Below, one piece after another: positions 13,327-17,502 of a stretch of DNA of 17,502 nucleotides. A program made the position numbers and the translations under genes. The first letter of the stretch is position 1; every line of letters begins with the position of its first letter. The notes under the pieces were generated by a model. The model made no database searches. It was not told the DNA's origin and saw only the letters and a list, made by a program, of their open reading frames with translations. The DNA lies in the NCBI GenBank assembly GCA_038231495.1, contig JBBRLG010000078.1, forward strand, positions 1-17,502, read 5' to 3'. The stretch is from JBBRLG01 sp038231495 (GTDB lineage: Bacteria > Planctomycetota > Planctomycetia > Gemmatales > Gemmataceae).

Positions 13327-15798
13327 ATGATTCGACCGACGGTGCATTTCATCCGCCTGAGCCTGGAAGAACTCGAACCGCGTGCCGTGCCGACACTGCT
13401 CGGCAACACGCTCTTCCCCGCGGACAACCCGTGGAACCACAAGATCACCGCCGCGCCGGTTGCCGCGAATTCAAACGCGCTGGTCCAGTCCATCGGCGCG
13501 GACACTTCCTTCCACCCCGACTTCGGCACTGTCTACAACGGGGCGCTTAACGGCATCCCTTACAACGTCGTCACCAAGAACCAGCCGAAGGTGAGCGTCA
13601 CGATCGACGGCTACCCCGGCGAGAGCGATCTGCTCCCCGTGCCGATCCCCGACAACGCCGCGATCGAGGGCGACCCGCTGCCGCCCGCGGACAACCAGGG
13701 CGACCGGCACCTGATCGTCTACGACCAGGACAACAACGTCGTCTACGAGCTGTTTTTCGCCTACCGCCCGGCGGAAACGACCGACCACCTCTGGCACGCG
13801 GGTTCGGAGGCGGTCTGGGATTTAAACAAGAACACGTTCCGCACGGCCGGCAACACGTCGGCGGACGCGGCGGGGCTGCCGATCCTGCCGGGGTTGGTGC
13901 GGCCCGACGAGGTACTCGACCAGGGCGTCATCGACCACGCGTTGCGCTTCACCGTGGCCAAATCGCAGAACGCCTACGTTTTCCCCGCTTCCCATTCCGC
14001 CGGGACCGCCGACCCGACCTTGCCCCGCATGGGCGAGCGCTTCCGCCTCCACAGCGATTTCGACGTTTCCGCCTATCCGAAAGACGACCAGGTCATTCTT
14101 CAGGCGTTGAAAGATTACGGGATGATCGTGGCCGACAACGGCGGCAACTGGTTCCTCAGCGGCACGCCGTCGTCGCGCTGGAACACGGACGACCTGAGCC
14201 GGCTCACGGAATTGACCGGCTCGGATTTCGAGGCCGTCGATTTGACGCCGGTTGTCGCGTCCCTGGACACCGTGGTCGGTCCACCGAGCGGCGGCACCAC
14301 GGTGACAATAACGGGGCAAAATTTCACCGGCGATGTGGGCCAAACGCAGGTCTTCTTCGGAACGACTGCCGCGACCGGCGTGCATATTTTGTCGGACACG
14401 CAAATCACCGCCATCGCTCCGGCCTTGCCGGCGGGCGAGGCCGTCGACGTGACGGTGCAAAGCGGCTACGGAACTTCCGCCGCGATCGCGGAAGACCGCT
14501 TCACGCCGGTGGCGCGGCCGGTCGTCACCGGGTTGAGCGCGACGGCCGGCACGCTGGACGGCGGCCCCGTCACGCTTACCGGCTCCGACCTGGCCGGGGC
14601 CACGAGTGTCCGTTTTGGAAGCCTCGACGCTTCCTTCACCGTCAACGACGACGGCACGATCGATGCCGTGGCCCCGCCCCAGGACGCCGGCACGGTGGAC
14701 GTGCGTGTGATAACCCTCGGCGGCACTTCCGCCGTGACCGCCGCCGACCAGTTCAGCTACGTCGCGCCGCCGACCGTCGCCGGACTCGGCCAACCGACGG
14801 GGCCGTTGGCAGGGGGCACGGTGGTAACGCTGACCGGCGCGAATTTGGCCGGCGCGACGCAGGTGGCCTTCGACGGCGCGCCGGTGGCGTTCGTCGTGAA
14901 TGCGGACGGCACACTCACCGCGACCGCGCCGGCCCACGACGGGGGTTCGATCGACGTGGTCGTCACCACGCCCGGCGGCACGTCGCCGACCGTGGCCGAG
15001 GACCAGTTCACCTACGTTTCGCCGCCCGCCATCACGGGCGTCAAGCACTCGTCCGGCCCAATCGTCGGCGGCACCGCCGTCACGATCACCGGCGACAACC
15101 TGGCCACCACCACGATCGTCTTCTTCGGCGACCAACCCGCGGCGAGCATTACCGTCAACGACGACGGCACGCTCACCGCGATCGCGCCACCGCACCCGGC
15201 GGGGACCGTGCCCCTGACGGTGGTCGCGGCGGGGGGCGTCTCGGACCCGGTGGCCGCCGGTCGGTTCAGTTTCGTTTCGTACCCCGGCCGGCCGGCGATC
15301 TTTTTCCTGACACTACGGCGGGGGCCGACAGCCGGTGGCACGCCGGTAACAATCGTCGGCCGGCAACTCGCCCACGTCGATCGCGTCTTGTTCGGCAACG
15401 TCGCCGCCAGCAGTTTTCGCGTGCTCTCGCGCACTCTGCTTATCGCCATCGCGCCGCCGCAAGCCGCCGGGGTCGTGGACGTGCAAGTCAGCACAGTCGG
15501 CGGCCTGTCGCCGGTTGTCCGTGCCGACCGCTTCACTTACTTCGGGGCGCCGACGCTGACGGCCATGCTACCAAATCAGGGTTCCGCGCAGGGCGGCACC
15601 GACGTGACGCTAACCGGCACCAACTTCGTCGCCGGGGCTACCCAGGTCTATTTCGGCGAGAAGGTTGCCGACTCGGTTCAGGTGCTGTCGCCGACGAGCC
15701 TGCGTGTGACGGTGCCGGCCCACAACAAGGGCAGCGTCCCGCTGTTTGTTACCACGGCCGATGGCGTTTCCAACGAGGAGTTGTTTGTGTACGCTTGA
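13327..15798 (+). CDS. Exported protein: conserved N-terminal domain plus six IPT/TIG repeats (823 aa)
   Basis: The ATG at 13327 is preceded by AGGGGAGA, 6 nt away, and starts MIRPTVHFIRLSLEELEPRA, the LExLExR/LEPR-type motif of many large exported planctomycete proteins, in place of a normal signal peptide. Residues about 27-305 form a conserved domain (LFPADNPWN, FHPDFG, GIPYNVV, IEGDPLPP, GDRHLIVYD, WHAGSEAVWDL, TSADAAGLPILPGLVR, ALRFTVAKSQNAYVFPASH, FRLHSDFDVSAYP, ILQALKDYGMIVADNGG) which I recall from myxobacterial and actinobacterial secreted proteins of unknown function. Residues about 308-823 are six immunoglobulin-like IPT/TIG repeats of 80-90 residues, each with a (P/S)xxGGTxVTITGxN(F/L) core and a terminal F(T/S)Y(V/F)-like strand. 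The last ends in FVYA. Probably cell-surface or periplasmic. A strong hairpin follows 12 nt after the stop. Confidence 0.88.
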   Translation: MIRPTVHFIRLSLEELEPRAVPTLLGNTLFPADNPWNHKITAAPVAANSNALVQSIGADTSFHPDFGTVYNGALNGIPYNVVTKNQPKVSVTIDGYPGESDLLPVPIPDNAAIEGDPLPPADNQGDRHLIVYDQDNNVVYELFFAYRPAETTDHLWHAGSEAVWDLNKNTFRTAGNTSADAAGLPILPGLVRPDEVLDQGVIDHALRFTVAKSQNAYVFPASHSAGTADPTLPRMGERFRLHSDFDVSAYPKDDQVILQALKDYGMIVADNGGNWFLSGTPSSRWNTDDLSRLTELTGSDFEAVDLTPVVASLDTVVGPPSGGTTVTITGQNFTGDVGQTQVFFGTTAATGVHILSDTQITAIAPALPAGEAVDVTVQSGYGTSAAIAEDRFTPVARPVVTGLSATAGTLDGGPVTLTGSDLAGATSVRFGSLDASFTVNDDGTIDAVAPPQDAGTVDVRVITLGGTSAVTAADQFSYVAPPTVAGLGQPTGPLAGGTVVTLTGANLAGATQVAFDGAPVAFVVNADGTLTATAPAHDGGSIDVVVTTPGGTSPTVAEDQFTYVSPPAITGVKHSSGPIVGGTAVTITGDNLATTTIVFFGDQPAASITVNDDGTLTAIAPPHPAGTVPLTVVAAGGVSDPVAAGRFSFVSYPGRPAIFFLTLRRGPTAGGTPVTIVGRQLAHVDRVLFGNVAASSFRVLSRTLLIAIAPPQAAGVVDVQVSTVGGLSPVVRADRFTYFGAPTLTAMLPNQGSAQGGTDVTLTGTNFVAGATQVYFGEKVADSVQVLSPTSLRVTVPAHNKGSVPLFVTTADGVSNEELFVYA

Positions 15799-15809
15799 GT
15801 CAAAAAAAG

Positions 15810-15842
15810 GAAGGCTCCGGCCAGATAGTAGCCGGAGCCTTC
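15810..15842. terminator. Hairpin at the end of the TIG gene (bidirectional-terminator-like)
   Basis: Two 12-nt perfect arms (GAAGGCTCCGGC / GCCGGAGCCTTC) around a 9-nt loop. On the plus strand it is preceded by seven A and followed by TACGAA with no T-run; read on the minus strand the hairpin is followed by CCTTTTTTT, the classical intrinsic terminator form. It could stop transcription in either direction. Confidence 0.65.
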
Positions 15843-15856
15843 TACGAACTGAATTT

Positions 15857-15899
15857 GGCTGCATCCGACGGCAGCCCGTCGGCTGCGTCTAATGCAGCC
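15857..15899. repeat. Nested palindrome (GGCTGCAT...ATGCAGCC)
   Basis: The outer arms GGCTGCAT (15857-15864) and ATGCAGCC (15892-15899) enclose an inner hairpin CCGACGG/CCGTCGG (15865-15871 and 15876-15882). It looks like a small REP-type element downstream of the terminator hairpin. Confidence 0.75.
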
Positions 15900-15981
15900 T
15901 CACCTGGTTGCTTTTACACACTATATTCACCTCCTTTTGCTGGGACCACCCTGTTGCCCACGCAAAACCAGTCGCGCGGGC

Positions 15982-16018
15982 CGACAGGCTCTAGCCCGTC
16001 GCACCACGTTCGTGCGAC
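15982..16018. repeat. Two adjoining palindromes (CGACAGGCT.. and GTCGCAC..)
   Basis: CGACAGGCTCTAGCCCGTCG (15982-16001) is an imperfect hairpin with one mismatch in nine; it overlaps a second hairpin with perfect 7-nt arms GTCGCAC/GTGCGAC (15998-16004 and 16012-16018). Together they look like a palindromic repeat unit. Confidence 0.65.
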
Positions 16019-16211
16019 CCGTGTACACCTTTATTTTACCCGCGCCGGAAACCACGTCAACTCTTTTTCCGAAATCGACCAACCCTGCCAACGCGCCACG
16101 GGTCGGCACGGTTGGCACGACCGTGTGAAAACCGCGGACCGTTAGGGTCTCGCGCAACGCCGCCGCCGGCCCATCCAATAAGGCCTGGAGCCGAGGCGGA
16201 AGGGAACGGGC

Positions 16212-16460
16212 ATGAACATCCTGGTGGTCGGCAAAGGCGGGCGCGAACACGCCCTGGTTTGGAAGCTGGCCCAGTCGCCGCGCGTCTTCTGCGCCCCCGG
16301 CACCGCGGGCACCGCGGGCGACGCGGTCAACGTGCCGATCGAGGTTCGCAGCTTCGACCACCGCGCCCGCTTCGCCAACAAGGAGAAAATCGGGAGCGAA
16401 AAAGGTGTCAGGAACGAATGGCATGAACTTAACGCCAAAGCTGAGCGGCGGGCCGAGTAG
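16212..16460 (+). pseudogene. purD: 5' fragment of purD (phosphoribosylamine-glycine ligase)
   Basis: The start MNILVVGKGGREHALVWKLA, then QSPRV and FCAPGTAGTA, is the N-terminus of PurD, the GAR synthetase of purine synthesis. Agreement fades after KEKIG (about residue 61, position 16394); the frame then runs 22 unrelated residues to a stop. A normal PurD has about 420 residues. Compared with the usual form it also appears to have lost three residues between PRV and FCAPG, and reads GTAGTA for GNAGTA. GGAAGGGA precedes the ATG. So it is a decayed copy with the rest deleted; an intact purD must be elsewhere if the cell makes purines. The motif GAAAAAGGTGTCAGGAAC lies at the break (16398-16415). 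Confidence 0.8.
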
Positions 16461-16665
16461 ACTGGGCGTGTCCACTAGCGTTCAGAAAGCCCGTCCGCTA
16501 CAGCGGTTGGTGCGGCTCGAAAAACTACGCTGTCCGCTTTTCTTGTCCTTTACCGTCCTCAAAACGAGCTGCGTCCCCTTTGACTATTCTTGCCAACGGC
16601 AATCCGGTTGCCGTTCTCGGCGTTCCCCAGCGGCGCGTGGGAACGAGAAAAAGGTTCCAGGGGCC
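16398..16665. repeat. Pair of GAAAAAGGTNNCAGG-like motifs flanking a 230-bp segment
   Basis: GAAAAAGGTGTCAGGAAC at 16398-16415 and GAAAAAGGTTCCAGGGGC at 16647-16664 share most positions in the same orientation. The first lies at the purD break. The intervening DNA carries no reading frame I recognise; it may be a remnant of a small mobile element. Confidence 0.4.
16595..16645. repeat. Two adjacent short hairpins
   Basis: AACGGCAA (16595-16602) with TTGCCGTT (16608-16615), loop 5 nt; then CGTTCCC (16621-16627) with GGGAACG (16639-16645), loop 11 nt. Neither has a following T-run. They look like REP-type palindromes. Confidence 0.65.
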
Positions 16666-16725
16666 GGTGAATTGCTCCCCCGAAAGATTTGCCCCACCCC
16701 GGCCGAGAATTATTCCTTTTTCTCC

Positions 16726-16755
16726 TTGACAACGCCTGGCAGCCCAGTCCATCAT
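16726..16755 (+). promoter_or_regulatory. Candidate promoter for the gene at 16847
   Basis: A consensus TTGACA (16726-16731), an 18-nt spacer, and a weak -10 CATCAT (16750-16755). It is about 90 nt upstream of the ATG. Confidence 0.35.
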
Positions 16756-16846
16756 GGCAACCACGGTCACCCATTTTGACGACCGTGTCCCCCGCGTGCG
16801 GTCATCCTTTCTCGGATGCCACGCACCATTCGGCAGGAGCCTGGTG

Positions 16847-17502
16847 ATGCCTAAACTTTCGACACCCAAAGACCGTTCGCGCCGCCTCTACGTTGAACGG
16901 CTTGAGGAGCGCAACCCCGCGTCCGACATGCGCTCCTTGGCGAGTGCCATACCCCAAACGACGCCCCCCCCCCTATCTTGCCACGGCCGCCAGCCTTGCG
17001 GTCCAACGAGCGCTTGACGTGGCCCACTCCCACACGCAAACGGCCAACGGTTTGCTGAACACGGAGCGGGTGCCGCTGCTGCAACCCACGATAGCCGGAG
17101 GCCCGACTAAATCAACGTATTCGCCATCGCCGATAGGGCAAACAGCGTTCGCCGCCGCGGGACTGGAAACGTTCGACCCGGCGTTCGCCGCCCTGTTGAC
17201 GCTCGATTCGCGCCCGGCCCCCCACCCGGCGACCGGAGCAGGACCGTCCTCGTCCGGCGGCGGCGCGTCCGCGGCATCCGCGTCCGCCGGCCAGGGTCCG
17301 ACCCACGTTTCTTTCGCCAATCCAACCCCCGGTCCCGGCGCTGCCGCGAACCCGACTGCCGCGCAAGATGCCCTGTTCGCCGCGGCAAGTACCCCCACGC
17401 CTTTGCCGCTTGCGGCTTTGCCAGAGGCTGCCGCGCCGTTGCCACCCGCGCCTTTGCCGCTTGCGGCTTTGCAAGCAGCCGCCGCGTCCCGCGGCAGCAC
17501 CC
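16847..17502 (+). CDS. LExLExR-type exported protein, frameshifted at a C10 run, 3' end beyond window
   Basis: AGGAG lies 7 nt before the ATG at 16847. The start MPKLSTPKDRSRRLYVERLE, then ERNPAS, carries the same planctomycete N-terminal motif as the protein at 13327. The frame then ends soon after a run of ten C (16964-16973) in a chance stop; shifting by one (nine C) restores an open frame that runs uninterrupted to the window edge at 17502: YLATAASLAVQRALDVAHSH and so on, rich in Ala, Pro, Thr and Ser. That continuation contains two PLPLAAL units coded by GCCGCTTGCGGCTTTGC-type repeats at 17405 and 17456. The protein is low complexity and unrecognised beyond its N-terminal motif. Whether the frameshift is real, a sequencing error or a slippage site cannot be told from one sequence. 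Confidence 0.65.
17405..17472 (+). repeat. Two in-gene copies of GCCGCTTGCGGCTTTGC
   Basis: Exact copies at 17405-17421 and 17456-17472, 51 nt apart start to start, encode PLPLAAL twice in the restored frame. The same 17-mer forms the arm of the hairpin at 5257-5299. Confidence 0.9.

Larger units (their letters stand above)
15799..16211. other. Gene-free region (413 nt) between the TIG gene and the purD fragment
   Basis: It contains the hairpin at 15810-15842 and nested palindromes at 15857-15899, 15982-16001 and 15998-16018. The rest, about 16020-16200, shows no protein-coding signal I trust; frames crossing it in either direction look like chance. A GGAAGGGA ribosome site precedes 16212. 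Confidence 0.7.
16461..16846. other. Gene-free region (386 nt) after the purD fragment
   Basis: It contains two hairpins (16595-16615, arms AACGGCAA/TTGCCGTT; 16621-16645, arms CGTTCCC/GGGAACG), the second GAAAAAGGT motif, and a promoter candidate at 16726-16755. The frames crossing it look non-coding. Confidence 0.6.

Noticed and set aside
12216..13550. 444-codon plus-strand frame across pyrH and into the TIG gene
   Set aside because: It overlaps the well-supported pyrH in antisense and the start of the TIG gene in another frame.
13822..15195. 457-codon minus-strand frame within the TIG gene
   Set aside because: It mirrors repetitive TIG coding sequence and has no recognisable domain.
15927..16475. 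182-codon minus-strand frame over the gap and purD fragment
   Set aside because: It is antisense to the recognisable PurD N-terminus and has no domain of its own.
1..17502. CRISPR arrays, tRNA or rRNA genes
   Set aside because: I found no regularly spaced direct repeats with unique spacers and no tRNA- or rRNA-like conserved segments; all repeats seen are palindromic or in-gene.

Overview
The window is GC-rich bacterial DNA that looks like a planctomycete, most likely of the Gemmataceae/Gemmatales. The main signs are two proteins with the short N-terminal 'LExLExR' motif common in large exported planctomycete proteins (starts at 13327 and 16847), a mini-module of a DUF5678-like gene plus a retropepsin-like gene, many short proteins with a zinc ribbon or a signal peptide, and abundant palindromic intergenic repeats. 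The taxonomic call is an inference from protein style; the window has no rRNA, tRNA or CRISPR array that I can see.

Layout, left to right. (1) 119-2709, minus strand: a DUF2760-like membrane-anchored protein followed by a non-canonical Hsp70, separated by a 117-bp long inverted repeat. (2) 2968-4062: a two-TM protein with an Asp/Arg/Tyr repeat tail (plus) converging on a zinc-ribbon tail-anchored protein (minus). (3) 4172-6665, minus: a neutral-ceramidase-like protein followed by a secreted protein with an STN-like domain, with a perfect 20-bp-arm hairpin between them. (4) 6721-8188, minus: a compact accessory operon of a DUF5678-like protein, a retropepsin-like aspartic protease, a chimeric antitoxin (AF2212/DUF104-like N-terminus fused to a Phd-like C-terminus) and a broken ParE-like toxin whose 3' part runs into a cluster of palindromes. 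(5) 8240-11383, minus: a P-type IIB (PMCA-like) calcium ATPase. (6) 11396-11555: a 160-bp long inverted repeat. (7) 11565-12935, minus: pyrH and frr, the core translation/nucleotide pair, with a 34-bp perfect palindrome between them and a good sigma70-like promoter upstream of pyrH. (8) 13327-15798, plus: an 823-aa exported protein with a conserved N-terminal domain and six IPT/TIG repeats, ending at a strong hairpin. (9) 15799-16846: a decayed intergenic zone with palindromes and a 5' fragment of purD. (10) 16847 to the right edge: a second LExLExR-type protein, interrupted by a frameshift at a run of ten C.

From pyrH (12935) down to the toxin remnant (6771) all genes lie on the minus strand with small gaps, apart from the 181-bp gap holding the long inverted repeat, so partial co-transcription is possible. 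The accessory parts (TA remnants, truncated purD, frameshifted gene) sit next to repeats, which suggests that repeat-mediated rearrangement has shaped this locus. The most distinctive repeat is the 12-mer GCCGCTTGCGGC, which occurs at least seven times (both orientations), including twice inside a coding region.
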